Under the pieces are notes generated by a model. That model ran no database searches. It worked only from the letters and a program-made list of their open reading frames with translations, and was not told the DNA's origin. From NCBI GenBank assembly GCA_964397255.1, contig CAYNHQ010000002.1, positions 186,001-250,000 on the forward strand: DNA of 64,000 nucleotides, given 5' to 3'. Origin of the DNA: CAYNHQ01 sp964397255. Its GTDB lineage: Bacteria; Bdellovibrionota_G; JALEGL01; DATDPG01. The stretch's first letter is position 1. Each line of letters starts with the position of its first letter. Made by a program: the position numbers and the translations under genes. Below, in pieces: positions 42,251-51,062 of the stretch.

Positions 42251-42819
42251 TACTTCCCTCCGACGGAGGTCACAAATCCTTCTTTAAATCCTTTTTTCTT
42301 CAGTTCCGCGACAACGGCCACCGCTCTACCTTTTTCATCGTACGTACCCACATAAACACGATGAAGAGCGCCACCCATTTCTTTCGTCGTTTTTGTAAAC
42401 GCGGGGTACCCATCATTTTTTATCTGATCGGCCAACTCATGCGCTTTTCCGATATCTCTAAATGCGCTGATTTGAATCACATATCCCTTTTTGTTTTTCG
42501 GAGCTGCCGTCACAGCAGCAGGTTCGGTCGCCAGTAATGCCTTGGGTGCCGGTGTTGAAACTACTTTGGTTGGCGATGGAGTCTTAGCCGGTTCCGCATC
42601 TTCAATGGGCTTCACAGAGGGCTCGTCTTTCAAAGTCTTGAAAAACGTCAGCTCTTGGGCCGACTCATGTTCCTTGAGAAGTGACTCGACAGGTTTCTGA
42701 GATGAGCTGACTTCCCTCCACTGTTTCCCCCTCTGCCAGCCCAAATAGTAGGCAAAAAGGCATAGGCCGAACGTAGCGACTGGGAATCCAACGTAGTAAA
42801 TCCATTTTGAACGTTTCAC
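42250..42819 (-). CDS. SPOR-domain membrane protein
   Basis: 189-residue single-pass inner-membrane protein. The TM segment is at residues about 8-26 (YYVGFPVATFGLCLFAYYL), followed by a Pro/Ala/Thr-rich periplasmic linker. The C-terminal SPOR domain (KGYVIQISAFRDIGKAHELADQI ... VYVGTYDEKGRAVAVVAELKK) binds denuded peptidoglycan at division sites in FtsN-like proteins. The GTG start at 42819 has AAGGGG about 7 nt upstream. First gene of the operon with pyrF and rlmB. Confidence 0.9.
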   Translation of the reverse strand: MKRSKWIYYVGFPVATFGLCLFAYYLGWQRGKQWREVSSSQKPVESLLKEHESAQELTFFKTLKDEPSVKPIEDAEPAKTPSPTKVVSTPAPKALLATEPAAVTAAPKNKKGYVIQISAFRDIGKAHELADQIKNDGYPAFTKTTKEMGGALHRVYVGTYDEKGRAVAVVAELKKKGFKEGFVTSVGGK

Positions 42820-42836
42820 CGTGCAACCCCTTAAAA

Positions 42837-42864
42837 ATATTAAACAGTTTTACATAGTTAGCAA
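42837..42864 (-). promoter_or_regulatory. Candidate promoter of the SPOR-pyrF-rlmB operon
   Basis: Minus strand: TTGCTA (42864-42859), 16-nt spacer, TAATAT (42842-42837), just upstream of the GTG start. Confidence 0.4.
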
Positions 42865-42890
42865 CTCAAACCCGGCTCAACGAAACGTGG

Positions 42891-42919
42891 TTCGGGCGCC
42901 TTCAGTCTGGTACTATATA
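42891..42919 (+). promoter_or_regulatory. Candidate promoter of the HEAT/HD-GYP genes
   Basis: -10 TATATA (42914-42919) with a weak -35 TTCGGG (42891-42896) at 17 nt. The -10 is the only clear part. Confidence 0.3.
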
Positions 42920-42948
42920 TATGTTGGGGTGGTACCCTCCCTTTTTCC

Positions 42949-44670
42949 ATGGATCAAGAAGTTAAAGAAAAGATCGAGCGGGCTCAGGGTCTGCTAAAAG
43001 CGTTTGACCGCACGATTCGATCGCATCGCCTCTACTCCGAAAACAATCCGGTTTTGATCAAACATCAGCAGGATCTCTTCACTATTTTCACCCAATTCTT
43101 ATCTCTTTACGAGGAACTCGCGGTGTACGTCGAGCCATTTCAATTGAAAGTGGACGATGAAGTCGCCTATTTAAATCAAAATCAGGGGGAGAGTTTTGCA
43201 TTCCGACTCTTTAACGATGGGATTCGTTCGATCAAATTTCGCAACGGAATGACGCTTGATGAACTGAGTCAATTTATTGGGGCCATTAACTCGGGTGTAG
43301 GAGACACAGCAAAAGACTCCGATGCCGTGACTTCATTTTGGGAAAAGGAATTTGACCATATCGACTATACCGTCGCTGACATGATCATGGATGAGACGGG
43401 TTCGAGCGATAAATCGCTGGATGAAAAAATCGAGGAAGTGGCCGACCCAAGCATGAGCATGTACCACGGAGCGGGCGGAGAGGCGGACGAAGACATCTAT
43501 CAAGATTTTAAAGTAACGCTCAACATGCAAAGTGTTGGGAAAATGTTTCAGGACCGTTGTGTGATGTCGGCTAACGAACTTGCGCAAATTCAACAGGACA
43601 TAGCGGAGAGTGAACAACCCGAACGCTTAGTCCTCGATTTTGTGGATATGGTCCTAGCGATGATGCATGAAGAGAAAGACCCTGATGAATATTCGCGCGC
43701 GGCTGAAGCGCTGGGCAATGTTCTCGAAAACAACTTGATGCATGGCGAATTAGGTTTGGCTCGAATCGTGATGGATCAAGTTCACCGGTTCCCTGAACGT
43801 CCCATCGTCCTTACGGGAATCGATCCCGCGATATTGCAGAAAACACTTCGAATTCTTTGGCCGATTCGAAGAGTCGACATGCTTATCCAGTCCCTTAACC
43901 AGGAGCCCAAAGGAACAGTCGAAGATATCGAGACGTTGATTCGATTGATCGATCCCACCACCCTTCCCCATTTGCTCAAACAAGTTCCTACGATTCTGGA
44001 TCCCAATAGGCGAAGAATTTTTTGTACGGGCATCGCTCAACTTCACCGAGGAGATCTCGGCCTGTTTATGCCGATGCTCGCATCGAAAGATCCGGATACT
44101 CTTCGCACGGCGCTTTTTATCATCGCCTCCATTAAAAATGATAAAGTGGTCGACCTCCTCCCCCCGCTGATTCAGCATCCCGATCTCGCCATTCGTAAAG
44201 AGGCCATTGCCATTCTTCGAAATTTTAAAACGCCTAAAACACATAGGATCTTGGTCAATCTCCTCAACGATTCCAATTTTGAAATACGGGTGCTTGCTCT
44301 TCGAATTCTCGCTTCCTCTCAGGATCGCGAAATCGCGCGCCAATTGATGGCTACGATGAACCGGGAAGATTTTCACCAAAAACCGACACAGGAGCGAAAA
44401 AGTTATTTTCACGCGATTGCAAAAATCGCGGGAGACGATTTTATTCCCTATCTTCGTGACATTCTCGCTACCAAAACTTGGTTTAGAAAGAACGAGCAGG
44501 AAGAACTCTATCAATTCGCCACTTATGCCCTCGGAATTATTGGGACCCCGCAAGCCAAATCGGCTTTGCAGGACTCCACCAAATCGAAAAACAAAACGAT
44601 CCAGCGCCTAAGCATTACCGCACTACGCATATTGGAAGGTTCGCTTCCCGCGAAGGAGGCGCAACCATGA
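42949..44670 (+). CDS. HEAT-like helical-repeat protein coupled to HD-GYP
   Basis: 573-residue soluble protein. Residues 1-120 resemble the N-terminal helical region of the next gene (IRSHRLYSENNPV versus AQIHDPRNRAFANPL). The C-terminal half has repeated alpha-helical pairs typical of HEAT/armadillo repeats (LFIIASIKNDKVVDLLPPLI, AIAILRNFKTPKTHRILVNLL, VLALRILASSQDREIARQL). It overlaps the HD-GYP gene by 4 nt (ATGA), which argues for a common complex. No catalytic motif is visible; a scaffold or adaptor role is inferred. Confidence 0.85.
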   Translation: MDQEVKEKIERAQGLLKAFDRTIRSHRLYSENNPVLIKHQQDLFTIFTQFLSLYEELAVYVEPFQLKVDDEVAYLNQNQGESFAFRLFNDGIRSIKFRNGMTLDELSQFIGAINSGVGDTAKDSDAVTSFWEKEFDHIDYTVADMIMDETGSSDKSLDEKIEEVADPSMSMYHGAGGEADEDIYQDFKVTLNMQSVGKMFQDRCVMSANELAQIQQDIAESEQPERLVLDFVDMVLAMMHEEKDPDEYSRAAEALGNVLENNLMHGELGLARIVMDQVHRFPERPIVLTGIDPAILQKTLRILWPIRRVDMLIQSLNQEPKGTVEDIETLIRLIDPTTLPHLLKQVPTILDPNRRRIFCTGIAQLHRGDLGLFMPMLASKDPDTLRTALFIIASIKNDKVVDLLPPLIQHPDLAIRKEAIAILRNFKTPKTHRILVNLLNDSNFEIRVLALRILASSQDREIARQLMATMNREDFHQKPTQERKSYFHAIAKIAGDDFIPYLRDILATKTWFRKNEQEELYQFATYALGIIGTPQAKSALQDSTKSKNKTIQRLSITALRILEGSLPAKEAQP

Positions 44671-46136
44671 TTAACGAAAAACCGAAGATTTTAGCGAATC
44701 AACTCTTCATGCTTCTTAAAACCGCGCAGATTCATGACCCCCGAAACCGTGCGTTCGCCAATCCGCTGGCCCAATTCCGCAACTTGATCGATGAATTGAT
44801 CTCAATGGACGGCGTCATCTCGATTGAGTCTGTAGAAATGAATCTTTATTACAATGAAGAAAAAATCCGAAACGATATTTCGACGTTTGGAACGTTTTCT
44901 TATCTCAATGAGGAATTCGCAAAAAAGCAGGTGGGTGGTCTTCGGATCCTTAAAACCCCTTCGGTTGAAGAGCTGGCCTCTTTTCTCGCCTTTTGCGTTC
45001 GAAGAACCGACTCGACCGAAGTCGGTTATGACGCGCTCAACAATGTTCTCAGCACCCAAGGAGTCGAATCGATCGAGTTTATTGAACAAAAGGATCGTAT
45101 TTCTGTTTCAAGCGAAACGCGCTCCGAAGTTGTCGCTCGAAAGCGACAGGCCCTTAAGGGCTACATCAAGGCCATCGATGTGATGAAAGCCTCAGCCGCC
45201 AATATCAGCGCCCCCAAGATGCTTGAGGCGCGAAAAGCGAAAAGAATTGTCTATAACTTGGTCGACATCTGCATTGAAGAAGGTTTCTCGTTCCTCGGCC
45301 TTTCGAATATCAAGAACTATGACGAATATACGTTCAATCATTCGGTCAACGTATGTGTGTTGTCGATTGGCTTCGGGAAGAATCTTGGGCTTACGAAGAC
45401 GCAAATTGGCCAGCTGGGAATTGCCGGCCTCTACCATGACTATGGAAAGATGGCGATTCCAAAGAATATTTTGAATAAGCCCGGAAAATTCGAGCCGGAT
45501 GAATGGGAAGTGATGAAGTCGCACCCCTTGATGTCGATCAAAACGCTGTTGGCGCAAAACACCTTGCAGGAAATGGATATCAAGAAAATGATCGCGGCGT
45601 TCGAACACCATCGGAATTATGATTGCACGGGATATCCAGATACGGGCGTCAAAAAGAAAATGAATTTTTATTCGCGCGTGGTCGCGATCGCCGATGCCTA
45701 CGACGCAATGACCACCAACCGAGTCTACCAACGTGCCATGCTGCCCACTGTCGCATTAAAAATTTTGATGGATAATGCCGGCACAAAATTCGATCCCCTC
45801 TTAGTCAAAGCGTTTGTGAGTACTGTCGGAATCTATCCAGTGGGCACGTTATTACGGATGGCCGATGGCCTATTGGCAATCGTAACGGCCGTAAAACCGG
45901 ACCCGGCGAAGATTGATAAGCCGACGATCAAAGTGGTTGCAAACGCGAAAGGTCAACGACTCGAGAACGGCCCTGAAATTGACCTTGCCGCGCTCGCCGA
46001 GGAAGGGCGACCCCTCGAAGTAGATGCGGTATTGAGGCCAGAGGAGTATCGAATCAATGTGGCGCACTATCTTTTTGGCGATGTCGCAAAAGAAGCCGGC
46101 GCAAACCTAAAAAAACCGACGGGGACTGTCCACTAG
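44667..46136 (+). CDS. HD-GYP domain protein (possible c-di-GMP phosphodiesterase)
   Basis: 489 residues. An N-terminal helical domain (1-200) precedes an HD-GYP domain. Metal ligands are seen at His225, His257-Asp258 (YHDYGKMAIP), His286, His314-His315, and Asp343/Asp346 (IADAYDAM). The signature HHExxDGxGYP is altered to HHRNYDCTGYP (Glu to Arg, Gly to Cys), while Asp319 and GYP 322-324 are kept. Active family members hydrolyse c-di-GMP. Whether this one is active is uncertain because the Glu of the signature helps coordinate a third metal in some enzymes. A C-terminal extension follows (about 380-489). Confidence 0.9.
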   Translation: MINEKPKILANQLFMLLKTAQIHDPRNRAFANPLAQFRNLIDELISMDGVISIESVEMNLYYNEEKIRNDISTFGTFSYLNEEFAKKQVGGLRILKTPSVEELASFLAFCVRRTDSTEVGYDALNNVLSTQGVESIEFIEQKDRISVSSETRSEVVARKRQALKGYIKAIDVMKASAANISAPKMLEARKAKRIVYNLVDICIEEGFSFLGLSNIKNYDEYTFNHSVNVCVLSIGFGKNLGLTKTQIGQLGIAGLYHDYGKMAIPKNILNKPGKFEPDEWEVMKSHPLMSIKTLLAQNTLQEMDIKKMIAAFEHHRNYDCTGYPDTGVKKKMNFYSRVVAIADAYDAMTTNRVYQRAMLPTVALKILMDNAGTKFDPLLVKAFVSTVGIYPVGTLLRMADGLLAIVTAVKPDPAKIDKPTIKVVANAKGQRLENGPEIDLAALAEEGRPLEVDAVLRPEEYRINVAHYLFGDVAKEAGANLKKPTGTVH

Positions 46137-46174
46137 ACGTTGGCGTTTTGAAACGTTCCTGATATGACACGCAG

Positions 46175-46423
46175 GTGTCTCGAGAAGATTTAGTTTTAAT
46201 TGAAGGAAAAGTGGTCGAGGTTCTCGCGGGAGGGAATTTTACCATTGAAGGACCTAAGGGAATGCGAATCAACGCAAAGCTTGCGGGAAAACTTCGACGA
46301 CGACATATCCGCGTGATTTTAGGAGACCAAGTCACCGTGGGCGTTTCTCCATATGATCCGAGCCATGGACTGATCACCTATCGTGGCCGCGACCCTTCTC
46401 TTGTACCCGAGCAAGAGCAATAA
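46175..46423 (+). CDS. infA: Translation initiation factor IF-1 (displaced from the ribosomal cluster)
   Basis: OB-fold factor that blocks the A site during initiation. The 82 residues match IF-1 along their length: SREDLVLIEGKVVEVLAGG, then KLAGKLRRRHIRVILGDQVTV, SPYDPSHGLITYRGR, with about ten extra residues at the end. The start is GTG at 46175 without a clear Shine-Dalgarno. It lies 38 nt after HD-GYP and ends 5 nt from the convergent purM end. The usual place between map and rpmJ is empty, so this is probably the cell's functional copy. Confidence 0.92.
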   Translation: MSREDLVLIEGKVVEVLAGGNFTIEGPKGMRINAKLAGKLRRRHIRVILGDQVTVGVSPYDPSHGLITYRGRDPSLVPEQEQ

Positions 46424-46428
46424 ATTTT

Positions 46429-47457
46429 CTATTTCTGAAGGATGACACTCGGTTCGCCGGAGCCTGGCGTGACACGTCCGACGATTCGTGTGCCGGGAAT
46501 CATTCGACATGCTTTTGATGCCGCCGATTTCGGAACGACCAACATAAATCCAATACCCATGTTAAATGTTCTAAACATTTCAGCGTCGGAAATGTTTCCC
46601 TCATCCTGAAGAAATCGAAAAATTCGCGGTGGTTTCCATGATGACCGATCTACTTCTGCATGTATTCCGTGAGGAAAAGCTCGAGGAAGATTCCCCTCAA
46701 TTCCCCCTCCCGTAATGTGAGACATGCTATGGACCGGAATCGCTTTGATCAGACGGAGAATTTCACGGACATAAATTCTTGTGGGGCGAAGTAACTCTTC
46801 ACCAAGTGTGCGCGAAAAGCCCTTTGGCCGACTCCGCAACGAGATCTTTCTCTTGTGGAGAATCGCCCGAACCAGTGAGTAGCCGTTCGAATGAATTCCA
46901 TTGGAAGGAATTCCTAGAACAACATCACCGGGTCGAATCTTCCTACCATCAATAATTCTTTTTGCTTCCACGACGCCAATGCAAAAACCCGCGAGATCAA
47001 AGTCATCCCCCCGATAAACTTGAGGCATCTCCGCTGTCTCTCCCCCCACCAATGCACAGCCCGCCATCTGACACCCTTTTGCGATGCCTGAAATCAATGC
47101 CTTCCCCTGTCCGAGACGCAAATGGCCAGTGGCAAAATAGTCGAGAAAAAGGAGAGGCTCAGCGCCGATCGTCAACACATCGTTAACCGACATCGCCACC
47201 AAATCGATTCCCACCGTGTCGAACTTTTTTAATTCCGTCGCGAGAAGAACTTTTGTGCCCACACCATCCGTGCCGGTCACGAGAATGGGACTCTTGTATC
47301 GATGAGGCAGACGAGAAAGCGCCGCAAAGCCCCCGATCGATTCCAGGACTTCCGAACGCAACGTCCGCTTCGCCAACGGCTTAATTAGTTCTACCAATTG
47401 ATCGCCACGTGAAACGCTCACTCCGGCTCTGGCATAGGTCAAACCTTTACGGCCCAT
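46429..47457 (-). CDS. purM: Phosphoribosylformylglycinamidine cyclo-ligase (AIR synthetase)
   Basis: Fifth step of purine synthesis, closing the imidazole ring with ATP. Motifs are visible: VSGTDGVGTK-like LVTGTDGVGTKVLLATEL, GIDLVAMSVNDVLTIGAEPLFFLDYFATG in parts, GGETAEMPQVY and HSNGYSLVR. ATG 47457 gives 342 residues; a GTG at 47496 overlaps the divergent gene's start and is less likely. Divergent from the DUF502 gene. Confidence 0.96.
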   Translation of the reverse strand: MGRKGLTYARAGVSVSRGDQLVELIKPLAKRTLRSEVLESIGGFAALSRLPHRYKSPILVTGTDGVGTKVLLATELKKFDTVGIDLVAMSVNDVLTIGAEPLLFLDYFATGHLRLGQGKALISGIAKGCQMAGCALVGGETAEMPQVYRGDDFDLAGFCIGVVEAKRIIDGRKIRPGDVVLGIPSNGIHSNGYSLVRAILHKRKISLRSRPKGFSRTLGEELLRPTRIYVREILRLIKAIPVHSMSHITGGGIEGNLPRAFPHGIHAEVDRSSWKPPRIFRFLQDEGNISDAEMFRTFNMGIGFMLVVPKSAASKACRMIPGTRIVGRVTPGSGEPSVILQK

Positions 47458-47496
47458 CGGATCGCGGATAATAGGACAACCGCTTACGAGAGTCAC

Positions 47497-48147
47497 ATGA
47501 AACCAACATCCCTCATTCGAAAGACATTCCGCCGTTACTTCTTGGTGGGAGTGATCGTTCTTCTCCCCTTTGTCGTCACATTTAAATTTTTCATGTTTTT
47601 CATCGAATCCCTCAATTCCATCTTAGAAGTCCAAAACGGGCGCTTTCTCTACGTCATCCCGTCTGAGTTTCATCCTGACTTCCTTCTAGGGGTACATATT
47701 CCCGGCCTCGGACTTATTTTTACACTCGTCATTATCTTAACCGTCGGCATGTTGAGCCGAAACTATTTTGGGCGTCGATTGCTTCGTTGGGGAGACAACA
47801 TGATGGCGCGAATTCCCCTCGGGCGCGTCATTTATAAAGTGGTGAAACAGATCCTTCAAACCTTTTCATCAGGCCAAATGAGTCAGTTCTCGAAAGTGGT
47901 ATTGGTGGAATTCCCGAGAAAAGGGGTCCATTCCATCGGCTTTGTCACCGGCACAGCGACCGGCGAGGTACAGGAAAAAACGAAAGAGACGGTGATCAAT
48001 GTCTTCGTTCCGACCACACCCAACCCCACCAGTGGTTTTTTGATCATGGTTCCGGAAGATGATGTCACGCTCTTGGAAATGTCGATCGAGGATGCGTTCA
48101 AATTGATCGTCTCTGGGGGAATGGTGACCCCCGACAATGACCACTAA
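47497..48147 (+). CDS. DUF502 family membrane protein
   Basis: 216 residues with two N-terminal membrane segments (about 15-36, 66-86), then a soluble domain. Family signatures include IPLGRVIYKVVKQILQTF and FVPTTPNPTSGFLIMVPEDDV. DUF502 proteins are widespread and without established biochemical function. GAGAG precedes the ATG. Its last 11 nt overlap smpB, so both are coupled. Confidence 0.9.
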   Translation: MKPTSLIRKTFRRYFLVGVIVLLPFVVTFKFFMFFIESLNSILEVQNGRFLYVIPSEFHPDFLLGVHIPGLGLIFTLVIILTVGMLSRNYFGRRLLRWGDNMMARIPLGRVIYKVVKQILQTFSSGQMSQFSKVVLVEFPRKGVHSIGFVTGTATGEVQEKTKETVINVFVPTTPNPTSGFLIMVPEDDVTLLEMSIEDAFKLIVSGGMVTPDNDH

Positions 48148-48616
48148 GAACAAAGAAGAAAAAATCATCTCGGTCGCAGTGAATCGTCAGGCACGTTTCG
48201 AATTTTTTATTTCAGAAACCTTTGAAGCGGGGATTGAATTACTGGGGAGCGAGGTCAAATCGATTCGCGATGGAGGAGTGAACTTAAAAGAAGGGTTCGC
48301 CCATATCGAACGCAATCAACTCGTCTTGGAAGGCGTTCACATCAGTCCTTATTCCCATGCGAACCAACAAAATCACGCGCCGATTCGAACTCGGCGACTT
48401 CTTCTTCATCGACGTGAAATCGATCGAATTGCGGCCGAACTTTCTCAGAAAGGGTTGACCCTGGTTCCCCTTCGCCTCTATTTTAAGAATGGATGGGCCA
48501 AGATTGAGCTCGGATTGGCCAAAGGAAAGAAACTCCACGATAAGCGGGAATCGATCAAAAAAGATGAAGCGCGTAGAACGATGGATCGCGCACAAAAAAT
48601 TCGCCGTCTGGCCTAG
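48137..48616 (+). CDS. smpB: SsrA-binding protein SmpB
   Basis: Binds tmRNA and mimics the missing codon-anticodon in trans-translation. Signatures NRQARFEFFISETFEAGIELLGSEVKS, GFAHIERNQLVLEGVHISPY and the C-terminal LGLAKGKKLHDKRESIKKDEARR tail are seen in parts. Length 159. The tmRNA itself is at 59571-59915 in the same window. Confidence 0.97.
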   Translation: MTTKNKEEKIISVAVNRQARFEFFISETFEAGIELLGSEVKSIRDGGVNLKEGFAHIERNQLVLEGVHISPYSHANQQNHAPIRTRRLLLHRREIDRIAAELSQKGLTLVPLRLYFKNGWAKIELGLAKGKKLHDKRESIKKDEARRTMDRAQKIRRLA

Positions 48617-48661
48617 TTCAAGTAGACTTTTTTAGTGAACAGTGTCGTCGCGAGCCTTCAA

Positions 48662-48790
48662 ATGAATCAGGAAGAAGTAACCACACGAACTTGCCCCAAC
48701 TGCGGCCAAGAACTCTTGGAGCGAAAGTGTAAGCTGATCTGTGCCAACGGGGGCTGTGGATATTATCTTTCTTGTTCCGATTTTTACTGA
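48662..48790 (+). CDS. 42-residue zinc-ribbon protein
   Basis: Short frame from ATG 48662 to TGA 48788-48790. It has six cysteines: CPNC, RKCKLIC and GGCGYYLSC, in the order C-x2-C ... C-x3-C ... C-x4-C, and ends SCSDFY. The pattern looks like a small structural zinc ribbon, and related small proteins with a CGY-SCSD ending occur elsewhere in bacteria. No strong Shine-Dalgarno; it lies 45 nt after smpB. Function unknown. Confidence 0.65.
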   Translation: MNQEEVTTRTCPNCGQELLERKCKLICANGGCGYYLSCSDFY

Positions 48791-48959
48791 AGTTGTTGAA
48801 TTTATTGATTTTATTTCCTTTCGCGTCCGCGGGAAAATTAATCACTCCCTCATGAGCTGATTGTGGTACTCTGCGCCCGTTGACCGCCTTAGAGTTCTTC
48901 GAGCATGGTGCACGTGTCCTCTTTAGCGGCGTAAAAAGCCTTTAAGGAGGTTCGTTAAA

Positions 48960-49328
48960 ATGGGTAAGCGTTTATATGTAGGCAATTTGCCGTTTTCAGC
49001 AAATGACGATGCGCTTCAGCAGTTGTTTGCTCAGGCAGGCAGCGTCGAATCTGCAAAAGTGATCACCGATCGGGCTACGGGTCGTAGCAAAGGATTCGGT
49101 TTTGTGGAGATGTCGAATGACCAAGAGGCGACAGACGCCATCGGTAAATTTAACGGCACCGATTTTCAAGGCCGTGCCATCAATGTTTCGGAAGCTCGAC
49201 CGCAAGCGCCCCGTGAGGATCGTTTCGGCGGAGGCCGAGGTCCAGGCGGCGGTGGTTTTGGAGGCGGAGATCGAGGGAGCAGAGGCGGAAATCGCCGGGG
49301 TGGTGGCGGAGGCCGAGGTCGCTTCTAA
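48960..49328 (+). CDS. RRM-type RNA-binding protein with Gly/Arg-rich tail
   Basis: 122 residues. One RNA-recognition motif (residues 3-80) with RNP2 LYVGNL and RNP1 KGFGFVEM; the tail (85-122) is rich in Gly, Arg and Phe. This architecture resembles cyanobacterial and proteobacterial Rbp proteins, which may act as cold-inducible RNA chaperones. A strong AAGGAGG lies 10 nt before the ATG. It has its own terminator at 49358-49385. Confidence 0.93.
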   Translation: MGKRLYVGNLPFSANDDALQQLFAQAGSVESAKVITDRATGRSKGFGFVEMSNDQEATDAIGKFNGTDFQGRAINVSEARPQAPREDRFGGGRGPGGGGFGGGDRGSRGGNRRGGGGGRGRF

Positions 49329-49357
49329 GTTTGAACTGAATTAATTTGTATAGCATG

Positions 49358-49385
49358 AAGGCGAGCCCTAGGGCTCGCCTTTTTT
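49358..49385 (+). terminator. Rho-independent terminator of the RRM gene
   Basis: Perfect stem AAGGCGAGCC/GGCTCGCCTT with loop CTAG, followed by a run of T. Just upstream of the next gene. Confidence 0.92.
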
Positions 49386-49397
49386 GCAAATGTGTCA

Positions 49398-51062
49398 ATG
49401 AAACCTAGTCGAAACACCTCACTTGCCATGATTTTGGCTTGTTTAGGAATCGTGGTTCACGGTATCGCTCTTTGGAATCCATTTTATTTTGACGATATTT
49501 TTGTCCTTCGTAACAACGGATGGATCGATCACCTCCAAGCGCCGGGGTTCTGGTTTAAAAGTTACTTTATCGATAGTAATCAGATTTTCGCCGGCTACCG
49601 CCCTCTCCTCATGCTCACGTTTTGGTTAAATGCTTTTGTCTTCGGAAAAACCGCCGGCTCATTCCGTTTTGTAAACATCGGTCTACACATCACAAATGCG
49701 ATTCTTCTTTTTCACTTGGTCCGAACCCTGCCTTACTCAAAAGAAAAAAATGGGATCGCCGGGGCCGCCGCTTTTCTCTTTCTCCTGCATCCCACGCAGA
49801 CCCTTCCGATCAATTTACTCTGGAAACGAAGTGAATTGCTCGTGACCACATTTATTTTGATGGGACTTATTCTTCATTCGAAAGAAAAGCAGCGTTCGAG
49901 ATACCGCGTTTTCATCATCGTGGCGGAGTTTCTTCTGTTTGCTCTTGCGCTTTTCACCAAAGAATCTGCTTTGGTTTTCCCGGCGCTCCTCCTCGCTTTG
50001 GACTTTACCCTCCTACCGCTTGGTCTTTATATTGGGCTGGCGATAGAAGCGGTTTCTTTTTACTTTTTTCGTTTCATTTGGGTCGAAGGATGGATGGCAA
50101 AAAGATTTCTCTTTGTTCCCCATCGCCATTCGTGGGATCACGTGACTTACTTCCTGACGTCGCTCGAGTGCATTCCCCGGTACTTTGCGCTTCTGGTACT
50201 TCCCAATCCCCGAATCGTCGACGATCCATCTCCTGTAATCACTTTTCCATGGCAGGGGTTGGCTCTCACTTTTTTTCTCCTTCTTCTGTCCCTCTTGATC
50301 GCCATTCGGTTTTGGCGGCAGAAAATCATTCCATTTTCAATCGCCCTCATCTGGATTTCGATTGGCCCCACCACCGGATTTATGCCGGTTTACTTCGTGA
50401 TGGACCAGATTCGTCTCTACCTTCCCATAGCGGGACTCTCGATTCTTCTCTCCTATTTTCTTTTTACCTATTCTAGACGACACATCTTCTTGCTCGCGAT
50501 TCTTTCGGCCTATGGAATTCATTCGTACCTCATCCACCGTCGATACAGTTATCCCGTGCTGACATGGGTTGACGTAGTAGCGATCTATCCCCAGAGCAAT
50601 GTCGGTTGGGCGGAACTGGGAGTGGCGCTTGCCGATACCGACAACTATCCAAAAGCCATTCAGGCATTTGATCAGGCGTCACGAATCGAACCGTCAAACC
50701 TCAATTACAAAATTCTAGCAGCTCAAAATCGGCTTCGTGCCGGGGAATCGAAAGAAAGTATTCTTTCATGGCTTTCGACTCAGCCGACGAAAAATCTTGC
50801 GACACCTGATGCGGCCAATCTCGCTCACCTCGCTTCCATGGCCGGAGACTACGAGCGCACTCGCACGATCATGATTGAAGCCCTCTGGCTCAATCCGAAT
50901 TTCGAGCCGGGGTATGTGGAATTGGGAACCGCTTTAACAGGGCTTGGACGCTACGACAAAGCGCGACGGGCGTTTGAGCGCGCTCTTGAGCTACTTCCGA
51001 ATGACCCTCTGGCAAGGATGGGGCTCGAACGACTCTCGAAAATGAATTCAACTACCAATTGA
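49398..51062 (+). CDS. GT-C fold (TMTC-like) membrane glycosyltransferase with TPRs
   Basis: About 554 residues with some eleven hydrophobic segments. The first periplasmic loop has NPFYFDDIFVLRNN, the acidic pair typical of GT-C enzymes, then YRPLLMLTFWLNAFVFG. The C-terminal ~150 residues carry TPR motifs (GWAELGVALADTDNYPKAIQ, GYVELGTALTGLGRYDKARRAFERALEL in parts). The start is ATG 49398 or the GTG at 49392; neither has a Shine-Dalgarno. TMTC proteins O-mannosylate extracellular targets in animals; here the sugar and acceptor are unknown. It converges with the pilin operon, overlapping by 11 nt. Confidence 0.78.
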   Translation: MKPSRNTSLAMILACLGIVVHGIALWNPFYFDDIFVLRNNGWIDHLQAPGFWFKSYFIDSNQIFAGYRPLLMLTFWLNAFVFGKTAGSFRFVNIGLHITNAILLFHLVRTLPYSKEKNGIAGAAAFLFLLHPTQTLPINLLWKRSELLVTTFILMGLILHSKEKQRSRYRVFIIVAEFLLFALALFTKESALVFPALLLALDFTLLPLGLYIGLAIEAVSFYFFRFIWVEGWMAKRFLFVPHRHSWDHVTYFLTSLECIPRYFALLVLPNPRIVDDPSPVITFPWQGLALTFFLLLLSLLIAIRFWRQKIIPFSIALIWISIGPTTGFMPVYFVMDQIRLYLPIAGLSILLSYFLFTYSRRHIFLLAILSAYGIHSYLIHRRYSYPVLTWVDVVAIYPQSNVGWAELGVALADTDNYPKAIQAFDQASRIEPSNLNYKILAAQNRLRAGESKESILSWLSTQPTKNLATPDAANLAHLASMAGDYERTRTIMIEALWLNPNFEPGYVELGTALTGLGRYDKARRAFERALELLPNDPLARMGLERLSKMNSTTN

